Shown: positions 46,293-54,454, counted from the first letter of the stretch. The stretch: 64,000 nucleotides of DNA from QYOJ01 sp964616825 (GCA_964616825.1 CAZTSX010000008.1:62001-126000), one strand, 5' to 3'. Made by a program: numbers and translations. Notes: a model not told the origin generated them from the letters alone.

Positions 46293-48053
46293 TTAATCTT
46301 TTATAAGCTTGATTCTGATCACTTTATTGTCTGTGGAGAATCTGATGATGTACATTCCTCTTGTCAGACTGGTAACAGGAATAGTGGTTACTCCCTCCAA
46401 CACATTGTAAACCCCTATAATACTACCCCGAATATCAGATATGATTAGTTCGCCTTCGGTTTCGCTTTTCAGGTTGATGAAAGATGATGCAGGGTTGGGG
46501 TAGAGTATCAATCCTGCATCAGCGAGGTTCTCTTCCAACCCAACGTATGTAATCTCGAAAGTCTGTTCCGGTCCAAATTCAGATCCGCAGAGTGAGTGAT
46601 CCAACGCTTGCACACTCCAGTAATAGGTGCCGGCCTGTAGGTCTTTGATTATCCACCCGGTGTTCTGGTTGGTATTGCCGATTGCATAAGCTTTGACGAA
46701 CCCGGTTGTTGCATTCGCCAGGGGAGCAAATATATCGAAGAAAGCTGGTGCATGATTGCCCAGGTAAAGATTGTAGGTCAGGGCAGCTGAAGGGGTATTA
46801 TCATCATCGGCTGGTGACCAGCTGAATGTGACGTCGTTGAGGTCGATTTCAACCGATAGGTTCTCAGGATCTTCTGGCGGATTATTTGGTCCGAATGTGT
46901 TCGATCCCCAGCTGTTTCTGAAAATTTGTGTAACCGGAAGCCCGGTGGTCATCTCGGCGAGCCCGGTGAGTAAAATGTCAGCATCGCCGTCGTTGTCGAA
47001 ATCCCCAAAACGGATCTGGCTGAAGGTTCTTGGAGGGAGGTCGGTTTCATAGAGAGAGAAATTGCCGTTTCCGTTATTTTTATAAAGCTCGGTCAGGGCG
47101 TCCCCGCAACAGAGGGCTCCGGTGATGGCTAGGTCCGGGTCTCCATCATTGTCGAAGTCTCCGGCATCAATCTGTCCAACCCACTCACCTTCAATTGATT
47201 GTGGTATTTTTGTAAAGTTCTCGTTACTATCATTCCGGTAAACATTTGTGATATATTCACCGTAAAGGTCAGATCCCATGTAGACGATATCCAGATCCAA
47301 GTCGTTGTCAACATCGAGAAAGATCATATCCCCATAAGCCACACTGTCAAAAATTATCTGAGTATCTGTGAAACTGCCTGCATTATCGTTACGGAATAAT
47401 CGTGATGCATAGGTGTTTTCATAAAAACCGGTAATAAAGATGTCATCGTCTCCATCATTGTCATAATCGCCTGCCGTATAAGATGAACTCATCGAAGCAG
47501 GCAACTTAGTGTCTACGTAAGAGAAGGTTCCATCACCATTGTTGTGGTAGAGATTTGTTACTGGTGTGTTGTACATGGTATCTCCGGCAACCAGAACATC
47601 CAGCCAGTTGTCGCGGTTCTCATCCAACCAGAGGACACGGCCATCAGCTATACCAGTAAAAGGAGTTGCCACTTCAATGAATGTGCCATTATCATTCCGA
47701 AAAAGATATGTAGCGCCCTCTCCCATGTCATTCATTCCACAAAGAAGCAGGTCGAGGTCATCATCATTGTCAAAATCGCCCCATCTGGCCGATCCGCTGA
47801 ATAGTGATGGAATCGAGTGTGTAACTTCGGTAAACTGACCATCAATATTCTCCAGGATAAATGTGGCGCCTGACCAGTCACTTTGCTGTCCGTTCAGCAC
47901 GAGATCCAAATCACCATCGTTATCAAAGTCGCCCCAGCAACTTCCACCATGGTTGACATTGGGAAGAGAGATAGGAATTTCCTGGAAACTTTGACTGATG
48001 ACAGTGAAGCTTGCTAGAAAAAGGAAGATAACCAGGAGATATCTGATTTTCAT
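46293..48053 (-). CDS. FG-GAP/VCBS repeat protein with T9SS sorting tail
   Basis: 586 aa with a signal peptide (YLLVIFLFLASFTVISQ). At least six beta-propeller blades carry the Ca-binding pattern WGDFDNDGDLDLVL, AGDYDNDGDDDIFITG, AGDFDNDGDPDLAITG and so on, through about residue 390. A fibronectin-like segment follows (VTFSWSPADDDNTPSAALTY), and the end is a T9SS type A tail (LILYPNPASSFINL ... GMYIIRFSTDNKVIRIKLIKD). Surface protein, probably adhesive or carbohydrate-related. The partner is unknown. Confidence 0.9.
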   Translation of the reverse strand: MKIRYLLVIFLFLASFTVISQSFQEIPISLPNVNHGGSCWGDFDNDGDLDLVLNGQQSDWSGATFILENIDGQFTEVTHSIPSLFSGSARWGDFDNDDDLDLLLCGMNDMGEGATYLFRNDNGTFIEVATPFTGIADGRVLWLDENRDNWLDVLVAGDTMYNTPVTNLYHNNGDGTFSYVDTKLPASMSSSYTAGDYDNDGDDDIFITGFYENTYASRLFRNDNAGSFTDTQIIFDSVAYGDMIFLDVDNDLDLDIVYMGSDLYGEYITNVYRNDSNENFTKIPQSIEGEWVGQIDAGDFDNDGDPDLAITGALCCGDALTELYKNNGNGNFSLYETDLPPRTFSQIRFGDFDNDGDADILLTGLAEMTTGLPVTQIFRNSWGSNTFGPNNPPEDPENLSVEIDLNDVTFSWSPADDDNTPSAALTYNLYLGNHAPAFFDIFAPLANATTGFVKAYAIGNTNQNTGWIIKDLQAGTYYWSVQALDHSLCGSEFGPEQTFEITYVGLEENLADAGLILYPNPASSFINLKSETEGELIISDIRGSIIGVYNVLEGVTTIPVTSLTRGMYIIRFSTDNKVIRIKLIKD

Positions 48054-48087
48054 ATCATGAAAGTATATATGTGCATAGATATATTTA

Positions 48088-48095
48088 CAAAGATA
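48088..48095 (-). promoter_or_regulatory. Bacteroidota -7 element for the FG-GAP gene
   Basis: TATCTTTG on the minus strand, 34 bases upstream of the ATG at 48053. Confidence 0.55.
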
Positions 48096-48113
48096 TCACT
48101 TTTTTGGGAAAGG

Positions 48114-48150
48114 GTGCTGGATGCTGGATACTCGATGCTCGATGCTGGAT
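48114..48150. repeat. Intergenic period-7 repeat (GATGCTG unit)
   Basis: Five GATGCTG/GATACTC heptamers between the FG-GAP and kinase genes. Shares a 17-base word with the repeat at 8721-8737. Confidence 0.8.
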
Positions 48151-48171
48151 CCTTTAACCTTGAATCCTGAT

Positions 48172-49794
48172 TCAAACTGGGATTTGCATCGTATAAACAA
48201 TTCCTTTGCCAGGGGATGATTCGATAGAGATCGTGCCATTAAGGAATTTCACACGCGACCAGATACTTTGCAGGCCCATTGACTTTTGTTCACCTTCCTC
48301 TTCCACTTCAAACCCTTTACCGTTGTCAGAAAACCGGATATCAAGCCGTTCGGGAAGAACATCCATGTGTAGTTCAACTTTCGTGGCTTCAGCATGTTTG
48401 AGTGTATTGTTCGCCATCTCCTGGATGATACGATATAGCATGATCTCTTTGTTCTCCGGCAGTCGCTCTTTCGCTCCGTTTATTTCGCACAATGCCTGGA
48501 TATCTTCGGTATCGGACAGCTTTTCGAAGAGATCTTCCAGTGCTTCATACAGGCCAAGTTTGGTAAGCAATCCGGGCATCATGTTGTGTGATATTTTACG
48601 CACATCTCCGCTTGCCTGTTCCAGGAACCGGGTTGCTTTTTCGATCAATGGCTTGTTCTTGGGGCTTGTGTCCTTGATGGCAGAGAATTGCATTTTTGCC
48701 ACAGAGAGCAATACCCCCAGCCCGTCGTGAAGCTCTTTGGCAATTCGTTTGCGTTCCTCTTCCTGGCCTTCGACGAGGAAACGGGCAGCCAGCAGTTTCT
48801 TCTCTTCTTCCAGCTGCCTGATCTTCTGACGGGCGATGATCTTATCTTTCCTGGCTTTATACCGGAAGAAGATGAACAGGAACATGATAAGGGCGATGAT
48901 GCCTAGACCGGAAAAGAGAAAGATGTTTCGTTGATACGTTCGTTTACTTATGCGTAAATCCTTTGCGAGGATCTCTTTCTGCTGGGTTGCTATATGCAAC
49001 TGGTCTTTTTCTTTCTCGTATTTCAGCAATAGATCAGCGATTTTTTCGCTCTTTTCAAGATCAAATATACTGTCCTTCAGGTCGTAGAAACGTGACTGAA
49101 ATTCATATGCTTTTCGCAGATTTCCTATGGAATAGTAGGTTTTTGAGATACTTCCAAGTATATCCCTTCGTCTGTTTAAATCACCGTATTCGGTCGCCAG
49201 GCGGAGGCATGAATCATAGAGAATCAGTGCACGGCCGTATTTTTTCTGTTTGAAGTATATTTCAGCTTTCCCATGCCACGCGGCAACATTTCCCTCGGCA
49301 AGACCTTGTTCCTGGTAGTATCCAAGTGCTTTATTGTAATGGTGGATGGCCGGGCCATATTTTCCTTGTTGCCGGTATACGTCACCAAAGTTGAGATGAA
49401 CATTATGAATCCCTCTTGCATCATCCATTTCACGGAATAATGAGTCGGCGCGCTCATAGTATCTCAGGGCTTTGCGGAAATCATTCTCTTTATTTACCAG
49501 GCCGCCAAGCTTGTTGTATGTTCGGGCCATGTTGACCTTATCCGGGTATTTTTTATCGTATTCAATGCTCATATTAAGGTATTTCCTGGCATTTTCAAAT
49601 TCTTCGAGCATCATATATACTTTCCCTAAGTTACTGAATAAGGTTCCCAGGGATTTTTCACGTCCGATCAAATCACACAGTTCGATGGCCTTATGGTAAT
49701 ATATGGCAGCTGAGTCATAAGCAGATGTTTCCAGAAAGTAGTTTCCCAGGCTGTTAAAAAAAACTGGCATACATCCTGATCGTATCTTTCGCAT
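48172..49794 (-). CDS. Sensor histidine kinase, C-terminal part (frameshift fragment)
   Basis: Carries TPR repeats, one membrane helix (IFLFSGLGIIALIMFLFIFFR) and a HisKA_3-type kinase: phosphoacceptor in RKRIAKELHDGLGVLLSV, HATPase motifs LYRIIQEMANNTLKHA and FSDNGKGFEVEEEGEQKSMG. The natural reading continues from the gene piece at 49754-50266: a run of eight T at the junction (minus strand, about 49757-49764) shifts frame. One T fewer joins RMYASFF to NSLGNYFLE exactly. The nominal start MRKIRSGC is out-of-frame noise. Intact, it would be a 697-aa TPR sensor kinase paired with the response regulator nearby. Confidence 0.88.
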   Translation of the reverse strand: MRKIRSGCMPVFFNSLGNYFLETSAYDSAAIYYHKAIELCDLIGREKSLGTLFSNLGKVYMMLEEFENARKYLNMSIEYDKKYPDKVNMARTYNKLGGLVNKENDFRKALRYYERADSLFREMDDARGIHNVHLNFGDVYRQQGKYGPAIHHYNKALGYYQEQGLAEGNVAAWHGKAEIYFKQKKYGRALILYDSCLRLATEYGDLNRRRDILGSISKTYYSIGNLRKAYEFQSRFYDLKDSIFDLEKSEKIADLLLKYEKEKDQLHIATQQKEILAKDLRISKRTYQRNIFLFSGLGIIALIMFLFIFFRYKARKDKIIARQKIRQLEEEKKLLAARFLVEGQEEERKRIAKELHDGLGVLLSVAKMQFSAIKDTSPKNKPLIEKATRFLEQASGDVRKISHNMMPGLLTKLGLYEALEDLFEKLSDTEDIQALCEINGAKERLPENKEIMLYRIIQEMANNTLKHAEATKVELHMDVLPERLDIRFSDNGKGFEVEEEGEQKSMGLQSIWSRVKFLNGTISIESSPGKGIVYTMQIPV

Positions 49795-50266
49795 CTAAGA
49801 AAATCCGGAGACTTTTTTTGTAATAATCTAAAGCGGGTTGCTTATTACTGGCGTTTCTGGTCAGATTGCCGAGATGATAATAGGCTTTAGCCAGGCGCAT
49901 GTTATCCTGCAGGGAATCGGACAACTCCATGAACCGGGTGGCCGCAGCAATGGATGCATAATACTCTCCTTTGGACTTATGGATCCTGCTTATCTTATAA
50001 AGGGCATCGGCCATTCCTTCCAGGTATTCCAATTCCGTTGCAAGAATGAGCGCCTGTTTGCCAAACACCATGGCAGTGTCCAAGTTCTCATAGAGGTAGT
50101 ATTGGGTAAGCAGAATAAGGTTATCTGCCTTCTCCGTATTATCCTTTTGATTTGCGACAAGCAGGATGAGGCTGTCTGGATCAGATAAAGCTGGTCCCGC
50201 ATTGCAGGGTTGGGATCCCCCAGCCAGAATGAGATAGACCGTAATGATAGCAACGTATTTCAACAT
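49754..50266 (-). CDS. Sensor kinase N-terminal part (signal peptide and TPRs), frameshift fragment
   Basis: 170 aa. Signal peptide (YVAIITVYLILAGGSQPCNA) and about three TPR units (ADNLILLTQYYLYENLDTAM, MADALYKISRIHKSKGEYYA, AKAYYHLGNLTRNASNKQPA). It stops at TAA directly after the TTTTTTTT run and overlaps the C-terminal piece by 41 bases. Together they form one periplasmic-TPR histidine kinase of the NarL-linked type common in Bacteroidota. The break may be a sequencing error, phase variation or transcript slippage. Confidence 0.85.
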   Translation of the reverse strand: MLKYVAIITVYLILAGGSQPCNAGPALSDPDSLILLVANQKDNTEKADNLILLTQYYLYENLDTAMVFGKQALILATELEYLEGMADALYKISRIHKSKGEYYASIAAATRFMELSDSLQDNMRLAKAYYHLGNLTRNASNKQPALDYYKKSLRIFLDAKDTIRMYASFF

Positions 50267-50275
50267 CCTTTCCGG

Positions 50276-50482
50276 TTAATCAAGTTCAATATCTCCGTTT
50301 GTGGAGATCGTGGTTTTTACTTCGCCTTCAACAGCATCACCTTTTCCTACTTTCGTAGTTACTGTATATTGGGCACCTTCTTTCTCGCTATCTTCATTGG
50401 GACTGCCCCCGAGATCTTTCACAATCTGTATATCTCTTACATACCTGATCTTGTCATTCATGATTTGCAATGATACAATCAA
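50276..50482 (-). CDS. Small protein of unknown function upstream of the kinase
   Basis: 68 aa (or 61 aa from an inner ATG at 50461: MNDKIRYVRDIQIVKDLGG). Hydrophilic, without signal or membrane helix, with alternating charged strands (GAQYTVTTKVGKGDAVEGEV) that look like a small beta sheet. It starts on the kinase strand and ends 9 bases before it, so it may be co-transcribed with the kinase. I do not recognise a family. Confidence 0.55.
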   Translation of the reverse strand: MIVSLQIMNDKIRYVRDIQIVKDLGGSPNEDSEKEGAQYTVTTKVGKGDAVEGEVKTTISTNGDIELD

Positions 50483-50500
50483 TCAATGCCCGATCTCTGG

Positions 50501-50635
50501 CTGAAAACCACTAAAAAAAAGGCAGCCGGTTTCCGCCATGAATCAGAATGCAACAAGCTATACTTTTGAAGTATAAAGATTTTGATAGAAAATGTGGTCT
50601 TTAATAGTAGGCGGAAGGATTATTAAGATATATCT
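50501..50635 (+). promoter_or_regulatory. Copy 1 of a triplicated promoter/leader module
   Basis: Contains GAAAACCACTAAAAAAAA, then GAATCAGAATG, then TACTTTTG (50561-50568) at 58 bases from the first box, then GGTCTT and GGATTATTAA in the leader. It aligns with copies at 51411-51540 and 51757-51895. No coding unit follows; it points into the 3' end of the response regulator gene, antisense to it. Confidence 0.8.
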
Positions 50636-50678
50636 TGAACAGACCCTGACAGAACCATATGTGCACCTATAACTTAAG

Positions 50679-51317
50679 TTATTCGAAATAGTCGTTTTCA
50701 ACGGCCCAGCGTACAAGGCCGGCGGTATTTTTCACGCCGGCCTTTTGCATTAAGTTGGCCCTGTGGCTTTCAACCGTATGGAAACTAATAAAAAGTTTCT
50801 CGGAGATCTCCTGGCTTGAGAATTCCTGGCAGATCAGGTTCAGAATCTCAACCTCCCTTTCAGTGAGTTTAGGAAAAAGTGAACGGGTGTTTTCCTGTTT
50901 TAGTTCCTGGGTCAGTAATCTTACGGAGAGTTGTTCACAATAATATGTTTCCCCGGCATGTACTTGTCGAATTGCTTTTTCCAGGATATCGATCCCGGCA
51001 TCTTTTAATATGTAACCCGAAGCTCCATTTTTCACCATCAACTTCACAAATCTTTTTTCGTCATATTGTGAAAGGGCGATGATCTTTACATCAGGAAACT
51101 TTTTTTTGACCATTTTGGTGCATTTCAGTCCATCCAGTTTAGGCATGTTGATATCCATCAGGATTACATCCACATGAATCCCTGATTCCAACTTCTCCAA
51201 AACCTGGTAACCATTGCTGGCTTCGGCAACGAATTCAAAATCCGTTATGTCATTGAGGGTCGCCTTAATCCCAGTAATCATAAGCTGATGGTCATCGGCG
51301 ATAAGGATATGAATCAT
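50679..51317 (-). CDS. NarL/LuxR-type response regulator
   Basis: 212 aa. Receiver domain with the acidic pair Asp8-Asp9 (IADDHQLM), phospho-Asp55 in VILMDINMP and a conserved Lys in GYILKDAG. C-terminal LuxR helix-turn-helix (LTEREVEILNLICQEFSSQE ... FHTVESHRANLMQKAG). Cognate of the HisKA_3 kinase on the same strand, separated by the 68-aa gene. It could act on the triplicated module beside it; that is an inference from position. Confidence 0.92.
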   Translation of the reverse strand: MIHILIADDHQLMITGIKATLNDITDFEFVAEASNGYQVLEKLESGIHVDVILMDINMPKLDGLKCTKMVKKKFPDVKIIALSQYDEKRFVKLMVKNGASGYILKDAGIDILEKAIRQVHAGETYYCEQLSVRLLTQELKQENTRSLFPKLTEREVEILNLICQEFSSQEISEKLFISFHTVESHRANLMQKAGVKNTAGLVRWAVENDYFE

Positions 51318-51410
51318 AATTCCGCAGATTAAATGAGATATAAAGGTAATGAAATTCAGATACTAAGCTAAAAAAGGATGGTCATCGAGCCCGGTTTGAT
51401 GGAGATGGCA

Positions 51411-51554
51411 GAAAACCACTAAAAAAATGCTGACCGGATTCTACTATGGATCAGATAATGACCTGGTATACTTTTGAAAAGTGAAGATTGCAATAAGTAA
51501 GACGGTCTTCTTGAGAAATAACTGGATTATTAATCGTTAAAACAGGAGGAAGTC
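51411..51554 (+). promoter_or_regulatory. Copy 2 of the triplicated promoter/leader module
   Basis: GAAAACCACTAAAAAAA at 51411-51427, TACTTTTG at 51469-51476 (58 bases from the first box), GGTCTT and GGATTATTAAT in the leader, then Shine-Dalgarno AGGAGGA and an ATGAAAGCT start. Confidence 0.85.
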
Positions 51555-51644
51555 ATGAAAGCTATTGCAGAAACATGTCAAATGACCCTGTTCTTGGTTT
51601 ACCCTATTTCCATAATCGTAATCACAATTATATCAGTCGTCTAG
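51555..51644 (+). CDS. 29-residue hydrophobic peptide
   Basis: Frame MKAIAETCQMTLFLVYPISI followed by an Ile/Val run to a TAG stop, 29 codons. A perfect AGGAGG lies 8 bases before the ATG, in a leader shared with the neighbour at 51904. The peptide is one likely membrane segment with a polar N-terminus. A strong terminator ends the unit at 51694-51723. It resembles a small membrane-acting or signalling peptide in layout; no family is recognised, and it may instead be a decayed copy of the neighbouring secreted protein gene, since both begin MKA. Confidence 0.55.
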   Translation: MKAIAETCQMTLFLVYPISIIVITIISVV

Positions 51645-51693
51645 GAGGGGCGACAAGTGGATTAGGGTCAGTAGCAGGTGCAAAACAGGAGAG

Positions 51694-51723
51694 GCTGTCT
51701 CAATTTTTTGAGACAGCTTTTTT
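51694..51723 (+). terminator. Rho-independent terminator of the 29-aa peptide unit
   Basis: GCTGTCTCAA, loop TTTT, TTGAGACAGC, then six T. Confidence 0.9.
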
Positions 51724-51756
51724 CTATGCTATATGGACATGATTGTGGGCATCCCT

Positions 51757-51903
51757 GAAAACTACTAAAAAAAAATGTGGCCACATTCCGCCACGAATCA
51801 GAATGCTGCCTGGCATACTTTTGAGACATAAAAATTTTTACAGAAGACGAAAAGCGGTCTTCACCAAAATGAACCAATTATTAATTAAAAAACGGAGGTT
51901 ATT
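51757..51903 (+). promoter_or_regulatory. Copy 3 of the triplicated promoter/leader module
   Basis: GAAAACTACTAAAAAAAAA from 51757, GAATCAGAATG, TACTTTTG at 51816-51823 (59 bases from the first box), GGTCTT, ATTATTAATT, then Shine-Dalgarno CGGAGG and the ATGAAAGCT start of the next gene. Confidence 0.85.
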
Positions 51904-52227
51904 ATGAAAGCTTTAAAATTTGTTATGATCACTGCAATTCTATCCTTTGCCGTGATGAGTTATGCAGACAATGCAAAACCACCTTCTGCGGTAGAAGCCA
52001 AGGTCACGAAGATCTCACTGAGGCAGGCCCTGACTAATCCTGAACTGGTTTGTGTAATGAATCAACAACTGACACCTGCTTTTTTGATGGTAGAAGACCA
52101 ATTCTTGTACCATGCTAGAGTAAAGTATGAGTCAAGAATTGTTGAGATTTATGGAAAACGTGGAGAATGGTTGAAGTTTTTCAGCCTTTACCCTGGGGGA
52201 TGGACAACGATTTCTAACTCGGATTGA
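51904..52227 (+). CDS. Small secreted protein of unknown function
   Basis: 107 aa with a clear signal peptide (FVMITAILSFAVMSYA, cleavage before Asp22), so about 86 mature residues. The mature part is basic to neutral with one Cys (NPELVCVMNQQ) and ends in an aromatic RGEWLKFFSLYPGGWTTI. CGGAGG lies 7 bases before the start, unusual strength for Bacteroidota. It lies under copy 3 of the promoter module and ends in a strong terminator. No family recognised. Expression is presumably tied to the adjacent two-component system. Confidence 0.75.
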   Translation: MKALKFVMITAILSFAVMSYADNAKPPSAVEAKVTKISLRQALTNPELVCVMNQQLTPAFLMVEDQFLYHARVKYESRIVEIYGKRGEWLKFFSLYPGGWTTISNSD

Positions 52228-52271
52228 CTTGCTTGATTTCTTAACGAAAGTCAAGTAGCCAAATTACCCGG

Positions 52272-52297
52272 AACCCGCCATAATTGGCGGGTTTTTT
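52272..52297 (+). terminator. Rho-independent terminator of the secreted-protein unit
   Basis: AACCCGCCA, loop TAAT, TGGCGGGTT, then a T tract. Confidence 0.9.
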
Positions 52298-52298
52298 G

Positions 52299-52382
52299 TT
52301 AGAGAACCTTCTCAAACACCTCTATTAACTGTTTCGCCTCATCAATCGTATTATAATGCACCAGGCTGACGCGGATTATTGG
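52299..52382 (-). pseudogene. C-terminal remnant of a class V aminotransferase/cysteine desulfurase
   Basis: The minus strand reads PIIRVSLVHYNTIDEAKQLI to a TAA stop, the typical end of cysteine desulfurase-like class V aminotransferases (VRxSLxHYNT...IEVLEKVL). A TGA stop lies directly upstream in frame and no earlier part exists, so only about 27 codons survive. It is a deletion scar next to the small-protein units. Confidence 0.6.
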
Positions 52383-52421
52383 TCACACGAAATTAGAAAA
52401 TTTATCCGCACCCTCACACCC

Positions 52422-53846
52422 TCACACGTCCTTCGCCAATTTCCGGATCATCCCTTTGAAAACCGAACGATGGATCAACATCCAGAGGTACCAGTACATA
52501 CGCCCCGACAGACCTTTGGGTCTGAAGGTGGCTGTTTGGGTCAACGTGTTGTTTTTGATCTTAAACTCTAACCATGCTTCACCCGGAAGCTTCATCTCGG
52601 CATAGAGCAAAAGCCGGTGGTTTTGTTTGTCAGCAACCAACACCCGCCAGCAGTCGAGGGTATCGCCCGGGTTGATCCTGTCTGGTGACCGGCGTCCACG
52701 AGCCAATCCAACACCACCGATCAGCCTGTCGGTCATGCCTCTGAGCTGCCAAAGCCAATTAGCATAGTACCACCCTTTATCACCACCGATCGACCAGATC
52801 CTGTTGGTGACAAGCTCAATGTCTTGTACTTCTTCAAAACGCTTATCAATGAAACAACCGTGCTTCGGGATCTTAACGTATTTGGAGAGTTTCGGGCTTA
52901 ACCTGTTCCGTGTAAGTGCGTCGGTCCAACTAGAGATGATAGAATTTTGACGGATATTGACAAAGGCTGCTTCTACTGCTTCATAATAGGTCATCGGGCA
53001 TACACCCAGGAGCCTATGAAGCCTGTCGTCGCGAGCAACAACCTCTACCCGCATGCTATTCACCAGATGCTGTGCCAGAGGGAATGAAGCAGGGGTGAAC
53101 AAAAACAGCCAGACAGAGTAGAGGCGCGGAAACAAAACAGGAATGGCATATATCCGGCGTTTTAATCCGCGAACCCGGGCTAACTCCATTAGCATCTCTT
53201 TGTATGTCATGACATCAGGACCACCAATGTCGTAGTTCCGGTTGAAGCACTCTTTTTTGAACAGGACTTTATCAAGACAATAGATCACATCATGGATGGC
53301 GATAGGTTGTGAGCGGGTTAACAACCAGAGTGGTGCTATCATGACCGGCAGTTTCTCTACCAGGTGACGAATGATCTCAAAGGAAGAACTTCCTGAACCG
53401 ATGATAATTCCTGCTCTGAGCGTTGTGAATTTAAATTTTCCCTCGTTCAGGATATCCTCTACGTTTTTCCGGGATGCGAGGTGCATTGAAAGTTTTGGAT
53501 CGTTAGCAATCCCACTCAGGTAAACCACATGTTTGACCTGGGTAGTGTTCAGATAATCTTTGAAATTGTGCGCTGAAAGTGATTCCGCGAGATCGAAGCC
53601 CTTGGTTGTAGATGTCATAGAGTGGATCAGGTAATAGGCCCCGTCAATATCTTTCGGAATCTTTTTTAACGTCTGTTTCAGGAGGAAATCAACTTCAACC
53701 ACTGTGATCCGGTCAGCCCAGTCAGGATCTACCCTCATCCTCTCTCTGTCCCTGACACAACAGACCACTTCATGTCCCATTTCAATCAGGACTGGTAACA
53801 ATCTTTTTCCGATATAGCCGGTAGCGCCGGTAAGGAGTATCTTCAA
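52422..53846 (-). CDS. SDR-type NAD(P)-binding protein with C-terminal DUF2867
   Basis: 474 aa. N-terminal atypical SDR Rossmann fold with LLTGATGYIGKRLLPVL; an extended UDP-sugar/NmrA-like body to about residue 290 (VVYLSGIANDPKLSMHLASR). The last 160 residues match DUF2867 (GWYYANWLWQLRGMTDRLIG, GDTLDCWRVLVADKQNHRLL, LWMLIHRSVFKGM). The fusion is common in Bacteria, but its substrate is not known; a redox step on a lipid or isoprenoid is one guess. A TAnnTTTG element lies upstream. Confidence 0.87.
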   Translation of the reverse strand: MKILLTGATGYIGKRLLPVLIEMGHEVVCCVRDRERMRVDPDWADRITVVEVDFLLKQTLKKIPKDIDGAYYLIHSMTSTTKGFDLAESLSAHNFKDYLNTTQVKHVVYLSGIANDPKLSMHLASRKNVEDILNEGKFKFTTLRAGIIIGSGSSSFEIIRHLVEKLPVMIAPLWLLTRSQPIAIHDVIYCLDKVLFKKECFNRNYDIGGPDVMTYKEMLMELARVRGLKRRIYAIPVLFPRLYSVWLFLFTPASFPLAQHLVNSMRVEVVARDDRLHRLLGVCPMTYYEAVEAAFVNIRQNSIISSWTDALTRNRLSPKLSKYVKIPKHGCFIDKRFEEVQDIELVTNRIWSIGGDKGWYYANWLWQLRGMTDRLIGGVGLARGRRSPDRINPGDTLDCWRVLVADKQNHRLLLYAEMKLPGEAWLEFKIKNNTLTQTATFRPKGLSGRMYWYLWMLIHRSVFKGMIRKLAKDV

Positions 53847-53869
53847 ACGTAAAGGATTAATTTCTACAT

Positions 53870-53877
53870 CAAAGGTA
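53870..53877 (-). promoter_or_regulatory. Bacteroidota -7 element for the SDR gene
   Basis: TACCTTTG on the minus strand, 23 bases upstream of the ATG at 53846. Confidence 0.55.
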
Positions 53878-53979
53878 TAAAAAATAAACGTAAATATCTA
53901 TATTTTTTGCATGTTAATAAATTCACAAATTCAAGACTCAGCGCCTCCGCAGAGTAGCTTCAGCGCTCGCGGAAGACTC

Positions 53980-54056
53980 GATTAAATAGGTTAGATAGGT
54001 TGAACAGGTTAGGCCGATTCTGGCATTCCTCTATTCCTGCATTCATTCATTGATTA
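53980..54056. repeat. Intergenic repeats of period 8-9 (AGGTTAGAT and CATTCCTC units)
   Basis: ATAGGTTAG-like 9-mers run into CATTCCTC/CATTCATT octamers before the cupin gene. No ORF of interest within. Confidence 0.7.
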
Positions 54057-54088
54057 ACTTTGGATTTATTTTGAAAACTGATGATGCT

Positions 54089-54454
54089 ATGAATAAAGTC
54101 AACATTTCCGAAAAACTAAATTTGATCCACGATCATTGGAATCCACGAATTGCTGGTGAGCTGAATGGTCAGCAAATCAGGTTGGTTAAAGTGAAAGGAG
54201 AATTTCCTTTTCATAAACACGATCATGAAGATGAGATGTTTCTGGTTATCAAGGGCTCCCTGATCCTGGATTTTAAAGAGAAGCAGGCTGATCTGACTGA
54301 AGGAGAATTTATCATCGTACCAAAGAGGATCCTGCACAGACCGATTGCAAAGGAAGAGGTGCATTTGATGATGTTCGTTACCGCAGAAAATGTAAACACA
54401 GGTGATCTGCAAAATGATCGAACCCTGCCTGCTGATTCGCTGGAGAAGATTTAA
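54089..54454 (+). CDS. Cupin-domain protein
   Basis: 121 aa from the ATG at 54089 (MNKVNISEKLNLIHDHW); an earlier in-frame start lies in the repeat. Single cupin barrel with metal-type residues: FPFHKHDHEDEMFLVIKG (His-x-His ... Glu, motif 1) and GEFIIVPKRILHRP (His, motif 2). The fold binds a divalent metal in most relatives. Enzyme or small-molecule binding function is unknown. Confidence 0.87.
   Translation: MNKVNISEKLNLIHDHWNPRIAGELNGQQIRLVKVKGEFPFHKHDHEDEMFLVIKGSLILDFKEKQADLTEGEFIIVPKRILHRPIAKEEVHLMMFVTAENVNTGDLQNDRTLPADSLEKI

Noticed and set aside
50301..50504. Plus-strand frame opposite the 68-aa gene
   Set aside because: No ribosome site or family; overlaps module copy 1 and the opposite gene.
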